Assembly: GCA_051453625.1 (NCBI GenBank)
Contig: JBOZIK010000001.1
Span: forward strand, 156,714,504-156,778,503
Source: Welwitschia mirabilis
Lineage: Eukaryota > Gnetophyta > Gnetopsida > Welwitschiales
Direction of reading: 5' to 3'
DNA: 64,000 bases
Part shown: in pieces, positions 1 to 11,029 of the stretch
How positions within the stretch are numbered: position 1 is the first letter of the stretch
Layout of the letters: each line of letters begins with the position of its first letter
The notes under the pieces: generated by a model
Told to the model about the DNA's origin: nothing
The model's database searches: none
Seen by the model: the letters and a program-made list of their open reading frames with translations, nothing else
Translations under genes and position numbers: made by a program

Positions 1-2447
1 CCCTCCCATTTTCTCTCACCAAGACACTGGGAAGATATGAGGGATCCCTTATGCTTGGGGATAGAGATTACTAATGGATGATTATGGCCAAGTAACTAGG
101 GGTTTCATTATTAAAAAAAGGAAATTAGTGTATCAATGTTTGTTTTAAGATTATATTTTTATCTATTATGCATTAAGTCTTTCTTATTAAGGGCAAAGTC
201 TAATCCTAAAAAATCTCTTCTAGGCTAGTACTCTTTCATGGTAATCCTAAGGCTCATAGCAAAATGTCTTTTTTTGAATTGATTTGGTTTTTCCTACAAT
301 GATGTGATTTAGTAATTTAGTTAAGATATCCTACAGATAATTAATTATTACATTCATTAATTTACTAATCTAAATTATTGCATAATTAATTATAGAGACT
401 TTACCATATTTTTTATGGTAAAAATTTAAATTTCCAAAATAGAGGCATAGCTTAAAAACATTATAGTTTATTAATTAGTAGGTATTAATTTGTGAAAACT
501 TTTTTGTAAGTATAAGATTGTGTTATAAACATTAAAACATAAAAATAATATTTTTTAATGTGTAATTATTTTTAAAAATTTTATTTGTTAAAATAAATTT
601 GAAAATAAATGTAGAAAATAGTAAGCAATTAATTTACATTTCTATAACTATTTGTTAAGATATTTACAAACTTGAGCATTCTAAGTTATAANNNNNNNNN
701 NNNNNNNNNNNNNNNNNNNNNNNNNNNNNNNNNNNNNNNNNNNNNNNNNNNNNNNNNNNNNNNNNNNNNNNNNNNNNNNNNNNNNNNNNNNNNNNNNNNN
801 NNNNNNNNNNNNNNNNNNNNNNNNNNNNNNNNNNNNNNNNNNNNNNNNNNNNNNNNNNNNNNNNNNNNNNNNNNNNNNNNNNNNNNNNNNNNNNNNNNNN
901 NNNNNNNNNNNNNNNNNNNNNNNNNNNNNNNNNNNNNNNNNNNNNNNNNNNNNNNNNNNNNNNNNNNNNNNNNNNNNNNNNNNNNNNNNNNNNNNNNNNN
1001 NNNNNNNNNNNNNNNNNNNNNNNNNNNNNNNNNNNNNNNNNNNNNNNNNNNNNNNNNNNNNNNNNNNNNNNNNNNNNNNNNNNNNNNNNNNNNNNNNNNN
1101 NNNNNNNNNNNNNNNNNNNNNNNNNNNNNNNNNNNNNNNNNNNNNNNNNNNNNNNNNNNNNNNNNNNNNNNNNNNNNNNNNNNNNNNNNNNNNNNNNNNN
1201 NNNNNNNNNNNNNNNNNNNNNNNNNNNNNNNNNNNNNNNNNNNNNNNNNNNNNNNNNNNNNNNNNNNNNNNNNNNNNNNNNNNNNNNNNNNNNNNNNNNN
1301 NNNNNNNNNNNNNNNNNNNNNNNNNNNNNNNNNNNNNNNNNNNNNNNNNNNNNNNNNNCAAAACATCTTGAATCATTAAGAACTCAAGAATTTTAAAAGT
1401 TATGATCATTTTAGTGTAGTGTGATAGGACTGTAATTTTAGAAACTTTGACAGAGTTTAATATTAAATGATGACCTGAGAAATAATATTTTTAAAATTCT
1501 AAGATAATTTAAATTAGATTCTAAGGATCCTATTATGTGCTTAGTTTATGAAAAACTACTGTAATTTATTTTTACTTCATAATTAATTAATTATTTATTT
1601 TAGACTATGATGTCTTCTTAGAGCTCAAAAAATTAATTTTTTAAATTATAGAGAAATTATTACATAAAATTTATAAGGAATTTAAGTATATAAGACATGT
1701 TTCTATTAGTAGCTTTGAGTTAAATTACCTAAAAATAATATTTTATTTATAGAAATACCTTTTTCCTTTTTTTCTTATCTTACTTTGAATGTATATGATT
1801 GTAAGAGTTTTCATCTTAGTAGTTTAAGTAACATAAATAGTCTTTAGCTTATCACCTATTTTATTAACTTATAATATAGCCATATAGATCTTGGATAAAG
1901 AGTTATATCTTAACAATTATGCTTAAGCCATTCTTTCTTTTATTTACCTTCATTACACCAATCCATAGAGATTGTTATATAAGCATGAAAGAACGTTTTT
2001 AGGATTAACATAGTTTTAGGTATGATTTAGTTTTTTTAAGTAAATTGTTAATATTTGATTTGATAGATTTGAATATTTTTATTGTTACTAAAAGAAATAA
2101 AACAAAAAAATATTTCCTTTATTTAGATAGAAAAGAAAAGAATATTTCCTTTATTTACATTTTCATTACTATAATCTTGAATATAAAAATGATCTAGTGT
2201 GCTTGTTTTCTCTTTTATAATTGTTTATATAAAATAAACCTAATGATAATTATAATTATTATAACTAGGTAAACAACCCATTACATATCTATATCAGATA
2301 GAATTATATGCATGCATTTGTGTTGTGTATTCATTGACCAAGACAAAACTAAGATAATTCTAATAATGATCATCCCCACACTTGAATTTAATCATCAAGG
2401 TGGGATGCATTGTATTTTTTTAGAAGTGGATGGATCATATTTCACCA
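1..2447 (+). repeat. Decayed LTR fragment of the element 1/2 gypsy family
   Basis: This stretch is non-coding and aligns by eye with the long LTR of element 2. The start (words such as 'ggccaagtaactaggggttt' near 88) matches 45330-45360, and 1380-1620 matches 4040-4280 and 47500-47700 with many substitutions. The part near 2340-2440 (AAGATAATTCTAATAATGATC, TCATCAAGGTGGG) matches 12500-12570 and 48300-48340. A 667-bp gap (692-1358) interrupts it and a 100-bp gap cuts its right edge. The left edge lies outside the window. It could be a solo LTR or the remnant of an element whose body is lost. Confidence 0.7.
692..1358. other. Assembly gap, 667 N
   Basis: A run of N inside the first LTR fragment. 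Apparent long open frames across it on both strands are artefacts of the unknown bases. Confidence 0.99.
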
Positions 2448-2547
2448 NNNNNNNNNNNNNNNNNNNNNNNNNNNNNNNNNNNNNNNNNNNNNNNNNNNNN
2501 NNNNNNNNNNNNNNNNNNNNNNNNNNNNNNNNNNNNNNNNNNNNNNN

Positions 2548-4039
2548 ATGAAAAGTTAACAGGAAGGAAGAGAAAGTAAGGTTTTAAGAGTGAAGAAAAA
2601 ACTATTAGTGATTTCTATTCTTTTGTTAATTTAAGGGTTAAGGGAAGATTCCAAAGATCTTCTATAATAAATCATGGAAAATAATTCAAATCACTATGAT
2701 CCTTTATAGGCTATGCTTACAACCAATTAATTGATGATAAATTTTTTTATACTATGAAATTTGATGAAATCCTTAAGATTCTATGAGGCTTATTAAATAT
2801 ATAGTTTCTTTTACATTGTAATGTCCTATTTACTTTAAATATTTTGAGATTACATAAGAAGCAAAGCAAATGCCTTACAAACATATTTTCTTTAGCAATA
2901 TTTGATTTGTTTTTCTAAATGCCACTTCCAGTTTTCATTTTAATTAACATTTTACATTTTGTATGGGAAATTGCTACAAAGCAGAGTTTTGAAGTTAAAG
3001 AAATAGAATATGTTTTCAAATGATCATTTCAACAAAGAAAAACCATTAATTAAGAGAAATCTCAATTAGTTAAAGATTATGATAGGTATTTCCTTTAATT
3101 CTGATGGCATTTGTGAACTTGGTTATATTATAAATCCATATCTATTATTAAAAAAGACTCTTATTGTGAAGAGGGTGATAAAAATGGTAGTCCAAACAAA
3201 GGTTTTTTTTAATTATTCTTTGTTATATTTATTAAAAACGTATTATGTGTTATTCCATTTGGAGTTTTAATTGTAAAGAGAACCCAGAATTTAAACAAGA
3301 CATCTAAACCCCCTTTTCAAATTGCATTTATGATGCTTTTTGTATTATATGATCTAAAATTGAAATAAGGCACACTAAATCTAATTAATTACTTAATGGT
3401 CATGATTCACTTTAGAGGAAAGAGAGTGAATTAAAGGGTAGAGAAGAAACCCCTTACAACCATCTGAGAAACAGATAATTCATCAAAGAAGTAGATAATG
3501 AGAAATCTCCTAAGCTATCCTGAAGAATTTTTAGGAGTATAATTGGCCTTATAATATCTTGTAATGAGTTATTGTAAAATGTGTGGCATGAAATGGAATA
3601 CTGCACATACCAAGGGCTGTCCCTAAAATGTTATCACTAAGGGGGTAATTATTGAGATATTTAAGTATATATAATGATAAAATTTTATATTGAATACATT
3701 TGAAATAGCTAAGAGCCATTCAAAACAAAAAAAAGAGATGTAACATTAGGGAAGATTGAGTCAAAGATATGATAGGAATATACCCATAAAAGATGGATCT
3801 AGATGAGAAAATTATGGGGTAACTTGTTACAAAATCATGTATAAGTTTGATTCAAAATCTAATGAAAAATATTCCCAAACTTTATTCCTACCTTGGCCAG
3901 GGGTTTGGGCTTTCATATTTAACAAATTAGTTTTATTTCTCTCTATTTTGTGCATGATGTTTAATTTTCAAATATCTTTTTGGTTTTTTTATGTATGATG
4001 GTTTTGTTATGGGTGCTCATCCATTTTTATTTTCTTTCA
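2548..4039. other. Unassigned AT-rich spacer
   Basis: No gene, RNA or repeat was recognised. It separates the first LTR fragment from the recognisable part of the 5' LTR of element 1, so it may contain a degraded LTR left end or a later insertion. A 63-codon open frame at 3079-3270 has no recognisable motif and lies in compositionally ordinary sequence. Confidence 0.5.
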
Positions 4040-5693
4040 TAGGATTTAAAATCCTTCAAAAAGTTATGATTATTTTAACATATTATAGTAGGATTGTAAT
4101 TTTAGAAAATTTAATAGCTTTTAACTTTAAATTATGAATTTATAAATAATATTTTTAGAATTCCAAAATAGCTTAAGTTAGTTTATAAGGATCCTATTAT
4201 AAGTCTAGTTTATGAATAATTACTATAATTTTTTCTTCATAATTAATTAGTTATTAGTTATTGATTATGATATCTTCTTAGAGTTTAAAAACTTTATAGT
4301 TAATATCTTAAATTATAGAAAAATTATTAAAAAAATTATATAGGTAATTTAAGTATGTACGATAAGTTATTATCAATAACCTTAAGTTACATTGCTTAGG
4401 AATAGTATTTCATTAATAGAAATACCTCTTTTACCTTTTTCTTTTATCTTACTTCAAAATGCATGCTTCTAAGGACTTTCATCTTAGTAGTTTAAGTAAT
4501 AGGAATAACCTTTCATTTATTACTTCTTTTTCTAACTTATGCTATAGATATATTGGTCTTGGATAGATAATTATATCTTAATACTCATACTTAAGCTATG
4601 CTTTATTCTGTTTACCATTATTGCATAAATCCGTGAATATTATCATATGAACATGGAATAATGCTTTTAAGATTGGCATGGCTCCCTCTATGGATTAGTT
4701 TCTTAAGTAAATTAGTAAGATGTGATTTGATATATTATAAATATTTTTATTATTATTAGAAAAAAATGATATTTCCTTTATTTAGATTTTTAGTACTATA
4801 ATATAAAATATAAAGATGTTCTAGTACACTTATTTTCTCTTTTGTATTTCTATACAATGAACCCCATGATGATTAGAATTATTATAACTAGGTAAATAAT
4901 TCATTAAATATCCATATTAGTTAAAATCATATGTGTGCATTTATGTGGTATACTTATTCAATAGGACTAAATTAAGATAATCCTAATGATAATCATCTCT
5001 ATATTTAGATCTCATCACCTACGTGGATTGCATTGAATTTTTTATAATATCTTTCTTAAAGTGGATTTAATCAATACTCTCTTGTCCTACTCATGTATGA
5101 ACTTACTTTAACTTAATATCCAAAGCTTTAAACATCAACGAATCATGTTACACCATCCAAGGATGTTTTAAGGAAGTGGAAATTACTTATAAGCATGCAT
5201 CCATATCATGTATTACCTGCCACCTATATGCTAAGCTCAATCTTGTTTGTATAGTTTAGAACCTTAAGTAGAACCAACTCATGTTTGGAGGGTGGCTGAA
5301 TATCTAATTATAATGTCATTAATAGGAGTCATAATCTCATATTAAATTGATTAAGTATTATCCTCAAATTTGTTATGTATGTTTTATAACAAGTTTAAAT
5401 CTCCTTGACTATTTACAAGACATCTTTTTATATGATTAAAAATAGGAAGAAATAAATGATAAATTTATGACATGCTATTATTTATAAACTAAAATAACTT
5501 AGAAATTAAATATAGGTAAATATATAATAACAATATTTGTTTTTCTTAAAACATAAAAATGTTAATAAAGAAATAAGCAAAATTTAATGCTAGATTCTAC
5601 TGTGTCTATTAGTTAATAAAAATTAAAGAAGAAAGGAAGAGAAAAGAAAAGGGAAAAAGTTCTTAATTAGGTAAGAAAAAGTATGGTGTCACA
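4040..5693 (+). repeat. 5' LTR of element 1 (recognisable 3' part)
   Basis: The right edge is defined by a TGTCACA ending at 5693, immediately before a primer-binding-site-like sequence. 4380-5693 aligns collinearly with 11880-13249, the 3' LTR of the same element (matching runs near 4440-4560 and 11930-12050). 4040-4280 aligns with 1380-1620 and with the element 2 LTR at 47500-47700, but has no counterpart in the 3' LTR, which is shorter there. The left edge was not found, and similarity fades above 4040. Confidence 0.75.
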
Positions 5694-5696
5694 TAT

Positions 5697-5708
5697 TGTT
5701 ATCAAAGC
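5697..5708 (+). promoter_or_regulatory. Primer-binding site, element 1 (decayed)
   Basis: TGTTATCAAAGC, 10 of 12 bases identical to TGGTATCAGAGC, the plant initiator-tRNA-Met primer site. It starts 4 bases after the LTR end. The following CTAAGTTAACTT resembles the bases after the better preserved site of element 2 at 49003. The two mismatches are G-to-T and G-to-A. Confidence 0.75.
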
Positions 5709-6665
5709 TCTAAGTTAACTTAAATAATATCTCTGTTAGGCACTTATAAATTTGTAAGAATATAAATTGAATTATATGTTTAATACCTTTTCTCTCTAAT
5801 AGCTATAATGTTAGTTGTAACCATAATAACTTTAATTCCTAGTAGTTATAAATTTAATTATATTTCTAATAATCCTAAACCTAGAGTAAAACTAATTATA
5901 TCGTGTGTAATACTAGATTCTAAGATAACCCTGACTCTTAGATAGACATGAATAAAAATCATATTTTTCAATAGTAATGAATTTGATTATATCTTTAATG
6001 TTTCTTCTCTCTAAAAGCATACCAAATCACACTCATGTTAATCCCAATAATTATAAAGATTACACTAATGATAATCCTTACACCTTAATAATCCTAAAAG
6101 TTGGTTATATTTGGGATATTTTCTAAGTATTCTTAAGGTTAACTATAAACCTGACCCCTAGATGATCATTATATTAATCATATTTATGATAATTTTAAAA
6201 TCTTAAATAAACCTAAAAGGATTATGAATTCAAGTCATTAAAGACTTTATTATCTTATAGCTATAGATAATAATCACTTAAAATAATTACCATTATGTTA
6301 AGAATTTAGGATAATGACCTTTCTTAAAGAGCTTAAGTTTTTACAAGAAATATAAATATATAAGTAATACCTTATATTAAATACACTTGAAAATAATTAA
6401 ATCTCTAATCAAGTTATTCATCCTAAATTATGTGATCATATAATCTTAAAGTGAAAATTAATATTCATCACTTATAAACCTTATCTATTGAAACTAAAGA
6501 AAGGGGATAAGCATGATTATGTACTTTACAATATAAATAAGAATCAATTACCTTATAATGATAACCATATCCTTCCTAACATCATAAAATAATTTTAAGT
6601 TTAACCTTTAATAATATCTATCCTATTTTCAAATGTAATCTCATAAAAATTTTCCCTTCTTTTAG
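5709..6665 (+). repeat. 5' leader of element 1 with degenerate short repeats
   Basis: About 950 bp of untranslated AT-rich sequence between primer site and gag. It contains many diverged restatements of a phrase like 'aattatatNtttaataatcctaa', roughly every 40-50 bp, as does the leader of element 2 (49025-50046). No open frame of note. Confidence 0.55.
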
Positions 6666-7800
6666 ATGCCTCATCGACGTCAGTTAAACCTTGAGGCTAG
6701 GTTAGTTGTACCAAGTAATGAATATCAAGAGGATTTACAAGAGAGTCATCAACCCTCATTTAACCTTAATCTAAAAGCATTGATGAATACCTTTATGTAG
6801 TTTCTATCACAAATAGTAAATCAAGGTTAAAACCTATAAGTAAACAATGGTATCAATTAACCTAAGGAAGTGGTTATGAGAAAATTAATTCAAATATTTA
6901 TAAAGTTAAATCTCCTAAAATTTATAGAAGATTCAGATCCTTCTAAAGCAAAAGCATGACTAAGTGTTATTAAAAGGTTGTAGGTACCTTAGGATCTAAT
7001 GAATATGAAAACGATTCTTTATCTATTTATATGTTACAAGGAGAAGCAACTCTATGTGAAAAATGGAAATGACCAAGTTAAGAGATATAGAATTTTCATG
7101 GAGGGAATTTGAGCACATTTTTAAGGAGAGGTACATTACCAAGTTTCATATTCACCAAAAGATTATAGAATTCTATAATACAAGACAAGTCCATAATGTG
7201 ACTATAGCATTTCATGAGTGCAAATTTGTAGAATTATTAAGATATGTGTCACATATGCATTTAGATGAAGAAGCTAAGAAAATCTCTTTATTGATAGTCT
7301 TATTTCTTATATTACTACTAAAGTATCAATGTTCTAACATAAAAGTCTAGTAGAGGTTGTCGAAAAGACAAAGATAGCAGAACAAAACTACTAAAAACAA
7401 TAAGAAATTAAGAAAAGAATTCCACCATAGGGGCATATCCTTAAGGAAAATCAATCACAAATGTATTATTACAATAAGAATTGGTATTTTAGTAAAAATA
7501 ATATTAGAAATAATAATAATATAAATAGGAATTTTAATTAACCTAAGTAGGCTTTATTTAAAATAAAATGAAATATTCCTAGTTAAAGCTCTGCAAGTAA
7601 TCAACCTTAGAGATCCAATGTTTATCAAATTCCTAGTTAGTATCAATACCAATGCTACCACTACAAAGGAATTCATAATGTTATAAAATGTTCATTGCAT
7701 AATAGAGACCTTTCTAGAAAACAACCAAAAAAGCCTCAAGGATCGAAAAGTATTTCTCAATTAATAGGATAACTTTGAGTAGTAGTAGATAATCAAGTGA
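6666..7800 (+). pseudogene. gag pseudogene, element 1
   Basis: This encoded the capsid/nucleocapsid polyprotein that would form the cytoplasmic particle of a Ty3/gypsy element. The start chosen is ATG 6666 (MPHRRQLNLEAR), whose basic MP-R-R beginning is typical of chromovirus gag. A TAG ends the frame after about 44 codons. The capsid core is best seen in an open stretch at 7063-7350, where W-R-E-F-E-H-I-F-K-E-R-Y, then 'EFYNTRQ', 'AFHECKFVELLRY' and 'DEEAKK' follow the order of the family's retrotrans_gag domain. A zinc-knuckle-like motif starts at Cys 7653 (C-Y-H-Y-K-G-I-H-N-V-I-K-C); its second Cys is Tyr and the spacing is one residue short. It has several stops and at least one frame change. 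Confidence 0.8.
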
Positions 7801-7829
7801 TGCAATTTTAGAGCTCTATGCATTTCTTA

Positions 7830-8095
7830 ATTGGAGCTAGTAAATTAATCCATGGCCAAAGTTAATCAGCATGTCCTAAATTGTACCTTACCCATAAGTG
7901 GGAAAGATTTTTAAATATAACCAATTATTATTGACTTAGAAAAATATGAAATTGTATTGGGTATGAATTGGTTAATGCAAAATAGAGCAGTTATAAATTG
8001 TAAAAAGAATCAAGTAAAAATGATGAATCATGATCAATGACTAATCTTTCAGGGTCATTATAAATCAGTAATATAAAATGTAATTAATGTAAAGC
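7830..8095 (+). pseudogene. Aspartic protease domain remnant, element 1
   Basis: Retroviral-type aspartic protease would cut the Gag-Pol polyprotein. The C-terminal half is readable around 7940-8025: 'YEIVLGMNWLMQNRAVINCK', corresponding to the well-known ILGMDWL-x-AVIDC block of plant gypsy proteases. The catalytic D-T/S-G triplet upstream could not be located with confidence, so this copy is probably broken there. It sits between gag and RT as expected. Confidence 0.7.
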
Positions 8096-8133
8096 ATATT
8101 GAAAGAGAAATTAAGAGGGATTCACTAGTTTAT

Positions 8134-8990
8134 ATGCTATATCTAAAACTAATTAGATTAAAGGAAGGAGAAAATTTAGTAAATAAAATACTAATAGTTC
8201 AAAAATATTTTCATGTATTTACAATAGAATTACCAGGAATACCACCACTTCAAGAAGTTGAGTTTTTCATTAAATTGATTCTAAGTACCCATCTAGTTTC
8301 TAAGGCATCATATAGAATGTCTCCTATAGAAATAAAAGCATTAAAAATTTAGCTTAAATAACTCTTATAAAAAGGCTTCATTCATCCTAGTGTATCACCA
8401 TGGGAAGTACCTATATTATTTGTAAAGATAAAAGATGGAACACTAAGAGTATGCATTGATTATAAACAACTAAGTAAGGTTATCATCAAGAATAAGTATC
8501 CATTACCAAGAATAGATGATGGTTTTGATCAACTCAAAGAAGCTAAGGTATTATTAAAAGTTAATCTAAAGTATATATATCATTAATTTTAAATTAGAGA
8601 AGAAGATATTCATAAAATAACATTTAGAACTAGCTTTAAGTATTATGAATTCACTGTTATGCCTTTTTATTTAACTAATACCCTTGTAGTATTTATGAGT
8701 CTTATAAATTAAATCTTTTAACCACATCTTGATTCCTTTGCAATAGTATTAATTGATGATATCCTCATTTATTCCAAAACTTATGAAGAGCATGAAAAAA
8801 CTTAAGAATAGTATTAAAAAATTTACAAAATTACCAATTATATGCTAACACAAAAAATTTCTCTTTTTTGAAAGGAATCCATTTAATTTCTAGGTCATGC
8901 AATAGCTAAGAAAGATATACCAGTATATCGAGATAAAGTTAGAGAAATTATGGAATGAGTAACACCTACAAATATTACTTAGATTAAAAG
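8134..8990 (+). pseudogene. Reverse transcriptase domain, element 1 (broken)
   Basis: RNA-directed DNA polymerase of a Ty3/gypsy chromovirus. From 8134 one frame runs through [58 protein letters not shown] and the catalytic LIDDILIYSK near 8745-8780. In-frame stops occur at 8350, 8359, 8368, 8584 and 8590. The first four fall where the family usually has Gln, so CAA/CAG to TAA/TAG is the simplest origin. A frameshift near 8800 moves the 'LRIVLKNLQNYQLYA' block to another frame. Domain order and spacing are normal, with RNase H following. Confidence 0.88.
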
Positions 8991-9079
8991 CTTTCTTAGT
9001 CTTATTGGGTCTATTTTTGATTCATCTTCAACTTTTCTAAGATCGCTTCTTCATTAAGAAGCCTTTTAAAGAAAAATAA

Positions 9080-9480
9080 GGACTTCTTATGGACAAAAAA
9101 ATGTTAATAGTTATTTGATCATCTTAAAAAATGCTTAACTAGTATTCTAGTTTTAGCAATGCTAAATGATTCAAAGACCTTTTTAGTTTATACTGATGCA
9201 TGTGGAGAAGGTTTTGGAGTAGTGCTTAAACAAGATAAAAGAGTAATAGATTATGGATTAAGACAACTTAAAACTCATAAAATAAATTATCCTATCTATG
9301 ATCTTGAATTAGCTATAGTTATTTTTACTTTAACATTATTGAAGCATTATCTCTATGATGTAAAGTTTCAAGTTTAGATAGATCATAAGAGTTTAAAATA
9401 CATTTTTACTCAACTAAACTTAAAACATCAGGTAAAGAATATGGATGAAATTTCTATGTGATTTTGATCTAAAGATTTTA
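9080..9480 (+). pseudogene. RNase H domain, element 1 (broken)
   Basis: RNase H would degrade the RNA strand of the RNA-DNA hybrid during reverse transcription. The open stretch at 9159-9377 shows 'FLVYTDACGEGFGVVLKQD' (first catalytic Asp in YTDA), 'GLRQLKTHKINYPIYDLELA' (catalytic Glu in DLELA) and 'LLKHYLYDVKFQV', followed after a stop by D-H-K-S-L-K, matching the TDHKSL block. Only isolated stops and a later frame change spoil it. The length fits the gypsy RNase H of about 120 residues. Confidence 0.88.
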
Positions 9481-9559
9481 TACCATAAAGGTAAGGAAAC
9501 TTAGGTTATAGATACTCTTAGTAAACAAGGTTATCTTAAATTAATCATGAAAATTTAAA

Positions 9560-10700
9560 GCCAAATTTTTATTATTATGTTATAGAGATAAAAAAGGGAT
9601 GAAAAGTATCAAAAATTAAAGGACCAATTAGAAAAATTAATACGTTCAAATCATTTTAGTATTGATCCAAATGATATTATTAGATTCAAGAGAATATTTA
9701 TGGTTCGTAATGTAGATGGAATTAGACATAAGCTAATGTTTAAATTTCATAATCCACCTATAGTAGGTTTAAAATGTATCAAAACATGAAATAAAAATTT
9801 TGATGACTAGAAAGGAAAAAGGACATAACACAATTTGTGTCAAGGTTCCTTAATTATTAATAAGTTAAAGTAGAACATAGAAATCTAGTAGGATTACTTT
9901 ATTTGCATGATATTTTAAAACATAAATGGGATGTTATTTATATAGACTTTATTGTAGGACTTCCAAAAACTCAAATAGGTAATGAATATATTATGGTAAT
10001 AATTAATAGAGCAATGAATTCAACACATTTTATTCTAGTAAATCTATGTATGATGCCAAGGATATAGCTAAAGTATATATTCAAAATGTCATTTAATTGT
10101 ATGATGTGCCTTTAGTAATTATCTCTAATCAAGATTTAAAATTTACATCTAAGTTTTAGTGAGAATCACAAATGCATTTAGGAACCAAGTTAAATATGAG
10201 CACTGCATTTTATCTCCCAAACACATGATAAGCTAGAAAAACTTAATCAAATTTTAGAAGATCTTCTTATAGCATTATTTGAGATAATCCTAAGAGTTGG
10301 AAATATTACCTAGAATTTGCATATAATAACAATTATCAAAGTTCAATTCAAATGGATCCATTTAAAGACATATATTGTAGAAAATGTAGAGCACTCACTT
10401 CATGGACAGAATCTAAAGAAAGAACATTATAAGAAATGGAAAGTAAAATAAGAATAATTAAGGACAGACTTAGAGAAGTAATAGATAAATAAAAGATATT
10501 TACAAACCATTGAAGAAGTGATCTTAAGTTCAAAATAGGTGATTATGTATTTTTCTAAAGTGTTACTAATGGAATTAGTAATGAAAAGAGTTAAGAGATC
10601 AAATTAGCTTCTAAATTCGGCAGATCACTTAAAATATTAAAAAGAGTTGGAATTGTGGCATACAAACTTGCTCTACTTCCTTAATTATTATACGTTCATG
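9560..10700 (+). pseudogene. Integrase domain, element 1 (broken)
   Basis: Integrase would insert the cDNA into chromatin. Recognisable pieces in order: the link region near 9690-9720 (FMVRNVDGIRHK-like), the core near 9930-10000 (W-D-V-I-Y-I-D-F-I-V-G-L-P-K-T, with the first catalytic Asp), and the C-terminal GPY-like region near 10600-10700 (F-G-R-S-L-K-I-L-K-R-V-G, Y-K-L-A-L-L-P, V-H-D-V-F-H-V). Several frameshifts and stops; the zinc-binding HHCC segment is not readable with confidence. A reverse-strand open frame at 10348-10533 is a shadow. Confidence 0.82.
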
Positions 10701-10789
10701 ATGTTTTCCATGTAAATATGCTAAGAAACTATATTGCAGATTCTCCTCATGTGTTAAATTAGTCTCATATTCAGGTAAAACAAGACTGC

Positions 10790-10947
10790 TCAACTATAAA
10801 GTCAGAAGCAGTGCTGGACCAATGAACTATTAATTTATAAAATAGGGAGATCCATCAAGTAAAGATAAAGTGGAGTAATCATAATGTTAAGGAAGATACT
10901 TGGAAGCTAAAGGAAACAATGAAAAATTAATACCCAAATCTTTTTAA
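10790..10947 (+). pseudogene. C-terminal chromodomain remnant, element 1
   Basis: After the integrase C-terminus the frame reads V-L-D-Q, then L-stop-N-R-E-I-H-Q-V-K-I-K-W-S-N-H-N, then 'KEDTWKLKE' and Y-P-N-L-F. This is the 'VKVxWxNH...EATWE...YPxLF' pattern of the chromodomain that ends pol in Tekay/Del-type chromoviruses, where it targets integration to modified histones. This is the main basis for calling element 1 a chromovirus. Stops interrupt it. Confidence 0.75.
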
Positions 10948-11017
10948 ATCTCATAATACATAGGTAGTTGTTTTTAAACTCTTTATGTATCTCAATTCCT
11001 AGGAGTGAATCAATCTA

Positions 11018-11029
11018 AGTGGGAGAGGA
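11018..11029 (+). promoter_or_regulatory. Polypurine tract, element 1
   Basis: AGTGGGAGAGGA directly precedes TGTCATACCC. This is the usual plus-strand primer position, abutting the 3' LTR of a Ty3/gypsy element. Confidence 0.8.

Noticed and set aside
672-1409. Open frames of more than 200 codons on both strands
   Set aside because: They consist of N from the assembly gap with only a few real codons; the same holds for 28333-29172 and 57983-59080.
10348-10533. Minus-strand open frame of 61 codons
   Set aside because: It lies antisense to the integrase remnant of element 1 and has no motif.
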